DNA of 64,000 bases from Xanthomonas sp. 10-10 (lineage in GTDB: Bacteria > Pseudomonadota > Gammaproteobacteria > Xanthomonadales > Xanthomonadaceae), in the NCBI RefSeq assembly GCF_040182365.1, contig NZ_CP144460.1:1798001-1862000 (forward strand), in the 5' to 3' direction. Positions 26,049 through 34,665 of the stretch are shown piece by piece; the stretch's first letter is position 1, and each line of letters starts with the position of its first letter. The translations under genes were made by a program, and so were the position numbers. Under the pieces are notes generated by a model. That model was not told where the DNA came from, searched no databases, and saw only the letters and a list, made by a program, of their open reading frames with translations.

Positions 26049-26497
26049 CTGCGTAGTGTAGGCATTCGGCCGCGTCCGGTGCAGGTGGGGCGGGGATTCG
26101 GGATTGGGCATTGGGGATTGGTAAAAGATGCACTGCTGCGTGCTGAAAGGTGACCAACACGCAGTGACACGTTGCGTGCGCAAGGCAGCAGCAGCTCGCT
26201 TCCTTTTCCCGCCAGGAGGAGGGGCGCACGGCGCCGGATGCGCCTATGACAGCCGCGACTGCCTGGGAGACTGAGCTTGATAGCGCCGTGCTCAAGCGAA
26301 ACATGGGTTATGGAAGGTGAGCAGTGCCGTGGTGCCTTGGCTTGGCGGGGTGCGGTCGTCCGTCGAACGGATGCCGATGCTTTTTGCATCCTGAAATATC
26401 TCGCCCAGGGGGGGGGGGCGATGCGCGTTCGCTCGGGTTGTCGTTTGCGCATGCTCTCGCACTAAGATGTGCCCTCTCCAAGGAAGGTTGAACGCGC
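26049..26497. repeat. 449-bp divergent intergenic region with a GGGATTGG-repeat arm (26091-26131) and a G11 tract (26408-26418)
   Basis: The repeat arm is a run of degenerate heptads just upstream of the DUF502 gene, with no inverted partner seen. The uninterrupted run of eleven G residues lies 80 bp before the start of the next plus-strand gene, where a promoter would be expected. The rest has no recognisable gene. Homopolymers of this length are rare in the window. Confidence 0.7.
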
Positions 26498-27859
26498 ATG
26501 CTCGGCAGATTCCTCAAGTCGGCTTTGTTGGGTGTCTGCATCCTGCTGGCAGCGTTGGTGGCGCTGTATGCGGTTTCCAGGCGCTGGCCGATTCCCGAGC
26601 CGCAACGCCAGGCGCTGGCGCAGCTGCGGCAACCGCCGCCGCCGTTGCGCGGAACCAACATGTTCGTCGCGCTCTGGTCGCTGTCCTACGCCATGCCCGA
26701 GGCGCAGCGAGAGAGCCTGCTGGCCGAGGATGTGGAACGGTTCAACCGCTTGCCGGCAGGTACTCCCTTTCGGAGTGCTTTGGCGCATGTCCCGGGCCCG
26801 CCGCACTGGCCATCGTCTGCCCCTGCGCTATGCAGCGCCAGCGCCGGCGGCTGCCTGGAGCGCGTGCGCCAGCAGCCGCAGGCCTATGCCGATGCGCTGG
26901 CCGCCCAGGCGCCGCTGTTGGCCAGGCTGCGCGCGCTGGCCACGTACGCCGATTACCGCAGCCCGTTCCGCGCAGACATCACTGCGCCGCTGCCGGAGTC
27001 GCCACGGTTGCCGTTGTCGATGACCGGCAACGCACTGGACTTCGTGCAGGGCCGCACGCTGCAGGCGTTATCGGGTGTCTGCGCCGATGCGCAGACGGCG
27101 CGGGTGCTGCTGCGCAGTGGCGATAATCTGGTGATGCCGTTGATCGGCGCGGCGATGTTGCGCGCCAATGCGTATCTGCTCGCCGACATGCTGGCCGAAC
27201 TGCCGGCGCAGCACCCGTTGCCCGCGCAGTGCGCCACTGCCTTTATGCCGCTGGCCGTAGACGACATCGCGCTGTGCAATGCCTTGCACGGTGAGTCGCG
27301 TATGGCGTTTTCGCTTCTGAAGGAGAAGGTGCTCTCGCAAACAGGCAACCTGTCCTGGGAAGAGCGGATGTCGCTGCGCGTGTTCGATCGGGAACGCACC
27401 CAAGCCTTGCTCGCACCCACCTATACCTGGGCCTGCAGCGCGCCGGTGCGCACCTTGCTGGCGCAGGATCAGCCGGTGCCGCAAACGCTGATTCCGGCGC
27501 CTCAAACGGCATCGGTGGCCTGCGTGGCCAATTTGATGGGCTGCCTGCTGGCAAGTGCGGGGCAGCCGGACTACGCCAATTACCAGCACAAGATGCAGGA
27601 CGCCGCTGCTGCACTGCGCGCGCTGTCGGCGGTGCAGTGGTTGCGCGATCGCCCGACCGATGCAAGGCCGCTCGCGCAGCGGGTGGCCGACCTCCCACCT
27701 GCGCTACGCGGGCAGGCGCGCGCCCTGCAGGCTGGCTCCGACGGCAACAGCCTGCTGCTGCGGCAATACGCAAGACCGGAAGCAAGCGCAGCTGACGACC
27801 GCTGGCCGTTGGCGGGCAGTGCGCTTGAGACAGAGCGCCGGGCGCCGTTGATTCAGTAA
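26498..27859 (+). CDS. Uncharacterised membrane-anchored protein
   Basis: 453 residues. One N-terminal hydrophobic segment (SALLGVCILLAALVALYAV) would anchor it, leaving a large periplasmic domain rich in Ala, Leu and Gln with several cysteines (for example CSASAGGC near residue 110 and CVANLMGC near 340) that could form disulfides. No known domain was recognised. A strong AAGGAAGG ribosome binding site about 10 bases upstream and consistent codon use support it as real. It stands alone, with a G11 tract in the presumed promoter region. Confidence 0.78.
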   Translation: MLGRFLKSALLGVCILLAALVALYAVSRRWPIPEPQRQALAQLRQPPPPLRGTNMFVALWSLSYAMPEAQRESLLAEDVERFNRLPAGTPFRSALAHVPGPPHWPSSAPALCSASAGGCLERVRQQPQAYADALAAQAPLLARLRALATYADYRSPFRADITAPLPESPRLPLSMTGNALDFVQGRTLQALSGVCADAQTARVLLRSGDNLVMPLIGAAMLRANAYLLADMLAELPAQHPLPAQCATAFMPLAVDDIALCNALHGESRMAFSLLKEKVLSQTGNLSWEERMSLRVFDRERTQALLAPTYTWACSAPVRTLLAQDQPVPQTLIPAPQTASVACVANLMGCLLASAGQPDYANYQHKMQDAAAALRALSAVQWLRDRPTDARPLAQRVADLPPALRGQARALQAGSDGNSLLLRQYARPEASAADDRWPLAGSALETERRAPLIQ

Positions 27860-28166
27860 GGACAGTGCCTTTTCGATGTGCCCGGCACCGTCAGGCCGAT
27901 GACGGATGCGGACCGCGTTTGCGTGCAACGCAGCCGGTTGCGGCGTGGTCGACCGGCGGAGCAGCGCGACCATCCGTCGCCACAAGTGACCGAGGGTAGC
28001 GCTTGTCTGTTGCGTGCAGCGTGCGAAAAACCCCGGGGCATCAAAACGATCAAGGCTGAAAACCAACATGCCGCGTCCTTGCCGGACGCGGCATGTGATC
28101 CAACAGCGACTGGTTTAGAAACGCACGCACACCGGGTCGGCACATTGCAGCGCCGACAAACGGCGT
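27860..28166. other. 307-bp convergent intergenic region holding one terminator
   Basis: Between the ends of the uncharacterised plus-strand gene and the alginate-export-like gene. The hairpin at 28067-28095 is the only structure recognised; no terminator for the plus-strand gene was found. Confidence 0.5.
28067..28095 (-). terminator. Intrinsic terminator of the alginate-export-like gene
   Basis: A perfect 12-bp stem (CATGCCGCGTCC / GGACGCGGCATG, loop of five) followed on the minus strand by TTGGTTTT. It is about 70 bases beyond the stop at 28167. Confidence 0.75.
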
Positions 28167-29720
28167 TTAGAACCGGAAGTTCAACCAGCCCATCACGAAG
28201 GTCGAATCGCCGTAACCGGCCTTCTCCAGTGCAGGCCCTGCCATCAGATGCTCGGCGCGGAAGGTCACCGACCAGTTCGGATCGATATTCCACGTCGCGT
28301 TGATGCGCGGCATGGTGCCGATGCGGCGCTCGCCGGTGCCCTGGGTGCGTGCATAGGCGCGCGCCTGATTGTTGTAGATCGCATCGCTGGTGGTCTGCCG
28401 CCACAGGGTTTCCCATTCCAGGTTCACGGTGAGCTTGGAGGTGGGCGAGAAGGTGAACGTCGGGGCGGCGGTGACCAGGTTCACCGGGCCAAAGAACGTG
28501 GCCCAGCTGAAGTAGATCGTATTGCCGTACAGGAAGTTGTTGTTGCGCAGCGTGCCGGTGCCGGAGGTGCCGCCGCCGCCGGAGGCGATTTCGCTGTGGA
28601 AGCCCAGGCGCGGCTTCCAGCCGTTGTCGCTCAGCGTCCACGCATTGGAGGTGCTGGCCATGTAGGCGCGCAGGTCGCGCCCGCCGAAGCTGCCGCGTTG
28701 CACGGTCACGAACGAGTCGGTACGCAGCTTGCCCACGTTGCCCCACAACCGCAGGCCGTAGTAGTTGCGGTTTTCTTCCGCGGTCTGGCGGCCCCACACC
28801 TGGTTGTCGTTGCGGAACTGATAGAAGAACGGCTCCAGATACATCGGTTTGGCGGTCGGCAACCGATAGCCGCCCACCACGCCACGGAAATGCCGCGAAC
28901 GGTCGATGCGGTCGTCACCCAGGCCTTCGGTGCCATCCAGGTTGAAGTTGAAATCGAACACGTCCACGCGGGTCTTTTCGCCGATCGCCCAGGCGCGCGC
29001 ACCGTTGAAGGTCACGAAGATATCGGTGTTGTCGCGCAGCGCCATCAAGGTGGTGGGGCCGTCGACGAACACCTGGCGGCCGACCCGCAGGCCGGTGTCG
29101 GCGCCGCCGATGTTGCCCTTCACGTCGAAGAAGACCTGCTGCAGGATCGCGTTGTTTTCCTGGGTACCGGTCTTGGCGCCCTCGTTGCGTCCATCCAGGC
29201 TGCCGTGCGCCAGTTCCGTATACAGACGGAAGTGTTCGCCCACATGCAGGTCCGCACCGAAGAACGCGCGCAACAGGTATTGCTGCTGCGAATGGCTGCC
29301 GGGAATCAGGCCCGGGTTGGTGATGGTATTGCTGCGCACGCGCAGCTCGTTGCTGAGCGACAGGTACACGTCGCCCGACGCATTGAGCGGGATGTACTTG
29401 AGCGGGTCGAACGGGCTCTTGCGCTTGGATGGGTCCTTCAGATAAGACCAGTCCTCGGCCCAGCGCACCTGCCACATGTTGCCGCCCTGCTTGGCGCCCC
29501 AGCCCTGCGCCTCGAGCGGGTAGCCCTTGGCGGTGGCGGGTGCGGCGGTGACCGGCGGCTTGGCAGGCTCCGGCTGGGTCTGTTCGGCATTGGCTGGCGC
29601 AGGCTGTGTCTGCGCAAAGCCCAGCACCGGCAGCGCCAACCCGATCGCAAGGCACAGGCGCCGGGTGGCTCCAAAGGAAGTTTCAGCCATGGCCGGCTGC
29701 GCCAAGCGTGTCAATTGCAT
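28167..29720 (-). CDS. Outer-membrane porin, alginate-export (AlgE-like) family
   Basis: 517 residues. An N-terminal signal region (RRLCLAIGLALPVLGFAQT) is followed by a Pro/Ala/Gln linker and then a beta-barrel domain: alternating polar and hydrophobic strands, many Tyr/Phe/Trp, and a C-terminal WLNFRF ending in Phe, the outer-membrane assembly signal. Stretches such as NELRVRSNTITNPG and LRVGRQVFVDGPTT match the alginate-export family, which forms channels for anionic polysaccharides. No alginate biosynthesis genes are nearby, so the substrate is open. A GGGG ribosome binding site supports the ATG at 29720. It has its own terminator. Confidence 0.83.
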   Translation of the reverse strand: MQLTRLAQPAMAETSFGATRRLCLAIGLALPVLGFAQTQPAPANAEQTQPEPAKPPVTAAPATAKGYPLEAQGWGAKQGGNMWQVRWAEDWSYLKDPSKRKSPFDPLKYIPLNASGDVYLSLSNELRVRSNTITNPGLIPGSHSQQQYLLRAFFGADLHVGEHFRLYTELAHGSLDGRNEGAKTGTQENNAILQQVFFDVKGNIGGADTGLRVGRQVFVDGPTTLMALRDNTDIFVTFNGARAWAIGEKTRVDVFDFNFNLDGTEGLGDDRIDRSRHFRGVVGGYRLPTAKPMYLEPFFYQFRNDNQVWGRQTAEENRNYYGLRLWGNVGKLRTDSFVTVQRGSFGGRDLRAYMASTSNAWTLSDNGWKPRLGFHSEIASGGGGTSGTGTLRNNNFLYGNTIYFSWATFFGPVNLVTAAPTFTFSPTSKLTVNLEWETLWRQTTSDAIYNNQARAYARTQGTGERRIGTMPRINATWNIDPNWSVTFRAEHLMAGPALEKAGYGDSTFVMGWLNFRF

Positions 29721-30096
29721 CGTATTGCCCCGTCGAAAGTGAAAAACCCCTGAGCGAAACTTATCGGCACGGGGGACGTCGACTGTAGTTAAGCCGTGCC
29801 AGAAAGGCAGTAACCCAAAGGTTCTAAGCTCATGAACGCACTGGGGTTTGCACAGGCGAGCGCGAGTGGGGCGGGGAGTGGGGATTGGGCATTGCGGGGT
29901 TGGCAACGGCGGCGCTGGGGCTGCGGTGGACCGCATTGCGATGCCGACGATTGCCCAAGCGAGCCGGCGGCCCCGCCTTTGTTTTTGCTTTCGCAAATCC
30001 CCAATGCCGACTCCCCCATCACCGCCCATGACTACCGGCACATTCGCTATAGCTAGGTTCTACATAGTATGAGCTTCGACCTAGCGGAGATGACCG
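29721..30096. repeat. 376-bp divergent intergenic region with inverted GGGATTGG-type arms (29867-29894 and 29996-30027)
   Basis: The left arm reads as G-rich degenerate heptads and the right arm as their reverse complement (CCCCAATGCCGACTCCCCC), about 100 bp apart. This fits the paired-arm repeat family seen elsewhere. The remainder holds the promoters of the porin gene and, close to 30050-30085, of the padR gene. Confidence 0.65.
30052..30085 (+). promoter_or_regulatory. Candidate operator of the PadR-type regulator
   Basis: An inverted repeat GCTAGGT (30052-30058) and ACCTAGC (30079-30085) with 20 bases between, containing ACATAGTATG, ends 12 bases before the PadR start. PadR proteins commonly repress their own promoters through such dyads. 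It is assigned only by position and symmetry. Confidence 0.4.
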
Positions 30097-30459
30097 ATGA
30101 GCGAGCCGGATGTCTACCTGCGCAAATTCCAGAAGGAGCTGAGTGCAGGCACCGTGTCGCTGGCCTTGCTGGCGGTGCTGGCCCAGGCCGAAGAACCGCT
30201 GTACGGCTATTTGATCGCCAAGCGGCTTGAGCGGCTGGAGGGAGTGCTCAGCGGCAAACAGAGCGCCTTGTATCCGGTGTTGCGCAATCTGGAAGGGTCG
30301 GGGCTGTTGCACAGCCATATCGAGCCGTCCGCATCGGGACCGCCGCGACGCTACTACCGCATTACCGACAGCGGGCATGACTGCCTGCGCCAATGGATCG
30401 CCGCTTGGCGCGCCACCCGTGATTCCGTTGATTCCGTGCTGGAGGGGACCCACTCATGA
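30097..30459 (+). CDS. PadR-family transcriptional regulator
   Basis: 120 residues. The winged-helix core reads SLALLAVLAQAEEPLYGYLIAKRLE, then SGKQSALYPVLRNLEGSGLL and PRRYYRITDSGHDCL, the typical PadR recognition helix and wing. GGAG 7 bases upstream supports the ATG. The stop overlaps the start of the HAAS/sensor membrane protein gene (ATGA), a common pairing in which PadR represses the operon until the sensor protein or its ligand relieves it. An inverted repeat lies at the promoter. Confidence 0.9.
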   Translation: MSEPDVYLRKFQKELSAGTVSLALLAVLAQAEEPLYGYLIAKRLERLEGVLSGKQSALYPVLRNLEGSGLLHSHIEPSASGPPRRYYRITDSGHDCLRQWIAAWRATRDSVDSVLEGTHS

Positions 30460-31367
30460 TGACGATCGCACAAACACGTCCGTTGCCGACCACCATTGCC
30501 GATTACCTGACGCAACTGCGGCAGGCGCTGGCCGGTGCCGACCCGGCGATGGTCCAGGATGCGCTTTACGACGCCGAAGAATATCTGCGCGCCGAGCTTG
30601 CCGAACACCGTGACAAGAGCGAAGCGGAGGTCATCGCAGGCGTCGCCGGCAGCTATGGCGCGCCGGATGAGGTAGCCGAGATCTATCGCGAAACCGAAGT
30701 CACCGTCAGCCGTGCGCTGCGCCCGCCGCTGCCGCCTCGCCGTGCCTCATGGATCGGCAAGTTCTTCGGTGTGGCCGCCGACCCGCGCACCTACGGCGCG
30801 CTGTTCTACATGTTGCTGTCGCTGTTGACCGGCATCTTCTATTTCACCTGGGTGGTTGCCGGGGGCAGCCTGTCGTTGGGCCTGTTGATCCTGATCATCG
30901 GCGTGCCGCTGCTGGTGCTGTTCTTCGGCTCGGTGCGGATGCTGTCGCTGGTGGAAGGGCGCGTGGTGGAAACCTTGCTGGGGGTGCGCATGCCGCGCCG
31001 GCCGTCCCATCCGGGCCTGCAGGGCGGCTGGCTGCAGCGGATCGGCGAGATGTTCACCGACCTGCGCACCTGGAGCACCATGCTGTACTTCCTGCTGATG
31101 CTGCCGCTGGGCATCGTGTACTTCACGGTATTCGTCACGCTGCTGGCGATTTCGCTGGGGTTCGTCGTCGCGCCCGTGCTGTCACTGTTCGACTCCGGCG
31201 TGGTGATGACCTTCGGTGGTGTGGATGTCGTCAATGGATGGCTGACGCTGCCGATCTGCGTGCTCGGTGTGCTGCTGCTGTTCGTGACCCTGCACCTGGC
31301 GCGTGCGATCGGCGCTGTGCACGGCATGCTGGCCAAGCATCTGCTGGTCAAGAGCGGTGCGATCTGA
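30456..31367 (+). CDS. Membrane sensor-domain protein with N-terminal HAAS (DUF1700-like) domain
   Basis: 303 residues. Residues 10-85 (YLTQLRQALAGADPAMVQDA and following acidic helices) match the HAAS/DUF1700 helical domain that occurs next to PadR regulators. Then come two pairs of membrane segments around residues 110-155 and 205-285 arranged like the putative-sensor domain found in such proteins. It probably senses a membrane or envelope condition together with the PadR gene it overlaps. Two possible starts (30456 or the next codon) differ by one residue. No enzymatic motif is present. Confidence 0.82.
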   Translation: MMTIAQTRPLPTTIADYLTQLRQALAGADPAMVQDALYDAEEYLRAELAEHRDKSEAEVIAGVAGSYGAPDEVAEIYRETEVTVSRALRPPLPPRRASWIGKFFGVAADPRTYGALFYMLLSLLTGIFYFTWVVAGGSLSLGLLILIIGVPLLVLFFGSVRMLSLVEGRVVETLLGVRMPRRPSHPGLQGGWLQRIGEMFTDLRTWSTMLYFLLMLPLGIVYFTVFVTLLAISLGFVVAPVLSLFDSGVVMTFGGVDVVNGWLTLPICVLGVLLLFVTLHLARAIGAVHGMLAKHLLVKSGAI

Positions 31368-31501
31368 GTGGATCGATGCAGGCGGCCTCGCGCAGGCGGT
31401 CTCGCTGAGCAGGCCTGCGTCCTCCGCGAGTGGTTCAGACACGACGACGGCCGCACGCATGTGTTGCTGCAGATATGGATGAGGCAGTCGCGCGCATAAA
31501 A

Positions 31502-31535
31502 AAACGCTCCCGGTCGACGACGACCGGGAGCGTTT
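31502..31535. terminator. Bidirectional terminator between sensor gene and phaZ
   Basis: A 15-bp stem (AAACGCTCCCGGTCG / CGACCGGGAGCGTTT) with the loop ACGA. A run of A residues on the left gives a T tract on the minus strand, so it clearly ends the PHA depolymerase transcript just past its stop at 31546; it may also serve the plus-strand operon. Confidence 0.88.
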
Positions 31536-31545
31536 GTGCGTGCGC

Positions 31546-32853
31546 TCAGGCGCGCTTGCCGCGCTTGCGGATGGGCGTGACGGTGGCGGGGTCGCGGCTG
31601 CCGACCGGGTCTGCGTCATAGCGCGCGATGAACTCGCGCACCTGCGGGTAGACCACTTCGCGCCAGCGGCGGCCACTGAAAATGCCGTAATGGCCGGCCC
31701 CTTCCACCACCAGATGGCGACGGTGCGCCGCATCGATACCGGTGCACAGATCGTGCACCGCTTCGGTCTGGCCGAGCCCGGCGATATCGTCCAGTTCGCC
31801 TTCGATGCTCAACAGGGCGGTGTTGCGGATCGCCGACGGCTTGACCAGCTGGCCGTCCACCTTCCACTTGCCCTGCGGCAGCAGGAAGTCCTGAAACACC
31901 ACGCGGATCGTGTCCAGGTAATACTCGGCCGGCATGTCGAGCACGGCGTTGTACTCGTCGTAGAACTGTCGATGCGCCTGCGCATCCTGCAGATCGCCCT
32001 TGACCAGATCGGTGTAGAAATCCCAATGCGACATCACATGCCGATTGGGGTTCATCGACAGGAAGCCGGCGTGCTGCAGAAAGCCCGGGTACACCTGGCG
32101 GCCATGCCCCGGATACGGGAATGGCACGGTGTGGATCAGGTTGTTCTGGAACCACTCGATGCCGTTTTCCGTCGCCAGGTTATTCACCTGGGTGGGGCTG
32201 CGGCGTGCATCGATCGGCCCGCCCATCATCACCAACGAGCGCGGCGTGGGTTCGTCGTTGGTCGCCATCAGCGACACCGCCGCCAACACCGGTACCGTGG
32301 GCTGGCATACGCTCACCACATGCAGGCGCTCGGCGCCGATATGGCGGATGAAGTCCTGGATATAGCTGATGTAGTCCTCGAGCCGGAACGCGCCTGCCTC
32401 CAGCGGCACCATGCGCGCGTCCACCCAGTCGGTCACATAGACCTTGTGGTTGCGCAGCAGCGTGCGCACGGTGTCGCGCAGCAGGGTGGCGTGATGGCCG
32501 GATAACGGCGCCACCACCAGCACGGCCGGTTGCTCCTTCATCTTGCCGATCAGCTCGACGTGGTCGCTGAAGCGCTTGAAGCGCAGCAGGCGACAGAATG
32601 GCTTGCTCAGCACCTCGCGTTCGATGATCGGCAACGAATGGCCGTCGACCTCGACATCGTCCAGTGCCCAGGCCGGCTTTTCGTATTCCTTGCCCAGCCG
32701 ATGGAACAGCTCGTTGCTGGCCGCCATGCGTTCGGCGCCGGGCAGCGAAGCCCACAGGCTGTCGGGGTCGGAGAACATCTTGGCGTTCGCCTGGGCCTGA
32801 TGCACCCAGGGGGCTAGCAGATTGCGGGTCAGCTCATGCAGTTGATAAAGCAT
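31546..32853 (-). CDS. phaZ: Intracellular polyhydroxyalkanoate depolymerase
   Basis: 435 residues. It begins MLYQLHELTRNLLAPW, the conserved start of intracellular PHB depolymerases, which hydrolyse stored poly-3-hydroxybutyrate. The nucleophile motif is VSVCQPTVP, with Cys instead of Ser as in PhaZ of Ralstonia; a late GAGHYGIFSGRRWR carries the expected catalytic His. Length fits the family. No PHA synthase is visible nearby. The start was placed at the family-typical Met; an ATG three codons upstream is possible. A terminator follows the stop. Confidence 0.9.
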   Translation of the reverse strand: MLYQLHELTRNLLAPWVHQAQANAKMFSDPDSLWASLPGAERMAASNELFHRLGKEYEKPAWALDDVEVDGHSLPIIEREVLSKPFCRLLRFKRFSDHVELIGKMKEQPAVLVVAPLSGHHATLLRDTVRTLLRNHKVYVTDWVDARMVPLEAGAFRLEDYISYIQDFIRHIGAERLHVVSVCQPTVPVLAAVSLMATNDEPTPRSLVMMGGPIDARRSPTQVNNLATENGIEWFQNNLIHTVPFPYPGHGRQVYPGFLQHAGFLSMNPNRHVMSHWDFYTDLVKGDLQDAQAHRQFYDEYNAVLDMPAEYYLDTIRVVFQDFLLPQGKWKVDGQLVKPSAIRNTALLSIEGELDDIAGLGQTEAVHDLCTGIDAAHRRHLVVEGAGHYGIFSGRRWREVVYPQVREFIARYDADPVGSRDPATVTPIRKRGKRA

Positions 32854-33390
32854 TCCACCCATCCGTGCGGTTTTGCTGCCGCGCAGCATACCGGGTTTGG
32901 CGCATTTGCACCTTAATGGGGCTGCGGACGGTAGAGGCTGTCATAGAAGGTATGGCGGGCGTAAGCAGCTTTGTCTGCCGCTGGTTGTGGTCTTTCGAGC
33001 GGCTTCGCACGGCTTGCAGATCGCGTTCGCCGGCAGGGTAAGCCCTCTCGGGACAGGGGGCGGGGTGAGGGGATGGGCGAAGCCACATGTGCATTCAAAC
33101 TCCATGAGGCTTCGCACGTACCCTCATCCGCCCCTGCGGGGCACCTTCTCCCGGCGCGAGAAGGAACAGCTTCGTGCGTCTGGAATATAGCGTTCGCCAG
33201 CAGAGTAACGTTCGGCCTGCACAATCAAGCCCCTCTCCCTGCGGGGCGAGAAGGCACTGCTTGCGCGCCATGGCGCGCGTGCCTTGGAGCGCCGCGCCAC
33301 AAGCGCGGGCCGGGGCGCGGAGTGGGGATTGGGGAGAGGGTACGGAGCGAAGCTACACGCAATAAGTGCCTCAAGTAGCCAACGGACTCG
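32854..33390. repeat. 537-bp intergenic region with hairpin repeats related to the 10.5-kb array and a GGGATTGG arm
   Basis: Positions about 33055-33170 contain GGGTGAGGGGATGGGCGAAGCC and, inverted, CCTCATCCGCCCCTGCGGGG plus CACCTTCTCCC, the same blocks as the tandem array near metG but in head-to-head order. A second partial copy lies at about 33229-33255. A degenerate GGGATTGG arm is at 33311-33340. No gene was recognised. The phaZ promoter should be near 32860-32930. Confidence 0.65.
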
Positions 33391-33993
33391 TCAAGCGCGC
33401 TCCAGCGCAGATGTCTCATCTGCCAGCTGCGGCGACAACCAGCAATGCGACCCCAGCGCAGCGAATCCGACGCTGGCAAAGCGCTTGCGATACCAGCGCG
33501 CCGGGCGGGGCTGGAAGCCGTCGTGGTCGCCTTCGAATGCGTCTTCCTGCGCAAAGGTCTCCAGAAACGCCACGCCCGCGCACATGTCGGCCAGCCCCGG
33601 CAGGCCCTGGTTGAACTCGCGCGTGGGCACGTAATGCAGCACGTCCGAGCAGATCAGCAGGTCCACCGGTGCGCCGGGGCGTAGCCAGGCGAAATCGCCG
33701 AAGCGGGCGGGGTGGATCTGCCGGCTGCGTCCGTAGCGCTGCACGGCGTAGGCGCTGCTGTCGAAGCCCAGGTAGCTGAGCTTGGGCCGCAGCGCCAACA
33801 AGGGCGCGCGCCAGGCCGCTTCGCCGCAGCCGATATCCAGCACGCTGCGGATCGGTCGTTCCAGGTAATACTCGGCCTGTGCGACGGCGAGTGCGACCTT
33901 GCGTCGCAGGCGGGCCGGGTCGGCCAGCCCGGCATCGCGGTACCAGCGGCGGAAATACCGGGCGTCGTACTGTTTTTCGTCTGACTGCTGCAT
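33391..33993 (-). CDS. Class I SAM-dependent methyltransferase
   Basis: 200 residues. Motif I is VLDIGCGEAAWRAPLL near residue 55, followed by LSYLGFDSS (acidic loop) and LLICSDVLHYVP, the standard Rossmann methyltransferase order. The substrate cannot be read; the closest general look is of small-molecule or lipid methyltransferases. The start at MQQSDEKQYD fits the fold; an upstream ATG would extend into the hemJ promoter region. It is divergent from hemJ, 74 bp apart. Confidence 0.85.
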   Translation of the reverse strand: MQQSDEKQYDARYFRRWYRDAGLADPARLRRKVALAVAQAEYYLERPIRSVLDIGCGEAAWRAPLLALRPKLSYLGFDSSAYAVQRYGRSRQIHPARFGDFAWLRPGAPVDLLICSDVLHYVPTREFNQGLPGLADMCAGVAFLETFAQEDAFEGDHDGFQPRPARWYRKRFASVGFAALGSHCWLSPQLADETSALERA

Positions 33994-34067
33994 GGGGCTC
34001 AGCTGCTTTCGCGTGCGCGGATAGGTGAAAATGCGGGCCATCCTACGCGAGCCAGCGGAGCCAGCGC

Positions 34068-34514
34068 ATGACCCTGTATTTGTGGATCAAGACCTTCCAT
34101 CTGCTGTTCGTGATCGCCTGGATGGCGGCGGTGTTCTATCTGCCGCGCATTCTGGTCAACATCGCCGAAGCCGGCAGCGAGCCGTCCGTGCGTGCGCGGC
34201 TGGTGCTGATGGGCCGCCGCCTCTACAGGTTCGGCCACAGCATGCTCGGTCTGGCGCTGCTGCTGGGTGCGGTGCTGTGGCAAGGCTATCGCGTGATCCC
34301 CGACTTCCCGACGATGGTGACCGGCGGCTGGCTGCACGCCAAGCTGTTGGCGGTGGCCTTGATCCTGGCGCATTACATCGTGGCCGGGAGCTGGTTGAAG
34401 GGCGTGGACCAGGGCCGCGCGGTCCCGAGCGGGCGGGCATTGCGCTTGTTCAACGAGGTGCCGGTGATCCTGCTGGTCGGTGTGATCTGGCTGGTGCTGG
34501 CCAAGCCTTTTTAG
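34068..34514 (+). CDS. hemJ: Protoporphyrinogen IX oxidase HemJ-type (CopD-like) membrane protein
   Basis: 148 residues with four membrane segments. The pattern KTFHLLFVIAWMA with a conserved His, a central GHSMLGLAL, then HAKLLAVALILAHY and a terminal FNEVPVILLV matches HemJ (formerly UPF0093), which oxidises protoporphyrinogen IX to protoporphyrin IX in heme synthesis. GGAG upstream supports the ATG. It appears monocistronic. Assignment as HemJ is by resemblance; CopD-family copper proteins share part of the fold. Confidence 0.85.
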   Translation: MTLYLWIKTFHLLFVIAWMAAVFYLPRILVNIAEAGSEPSVRARLVLMGRRLYRFGHSMLGLALLLGAVLWQGYRVIPDFPTMVTGGWLHAKLLAVALILAHYIVAGSWLKGVDQGRAVPSGRALRLFNEVPVILLVGVIWLVLAKPF

Positions 34515-34665
34515 GCCGCGATGCCGACAAGGCGGCGCAGCGTCGCCTTGTCGGCGTGTGCCACTCCGGTGCGGTCGCTGCATGGCGCGCTGGTCGCTGT
34601 CGCTGCATGCCGCCAATGAGTGGGAAGGGGCAGATTTGCGCAGATGGCGCATACCCCGGCCTGAC

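Noticed and set aside
29721..29800. Sigma-54-like promoter upstream of the alginate-export-like gene (TGGCACGGCTTAACTA on the minus strand)
   Set aside because: The -24 half TGGCAC is present, but the essential GC of the -12 element is not at the required distance (CT instead).
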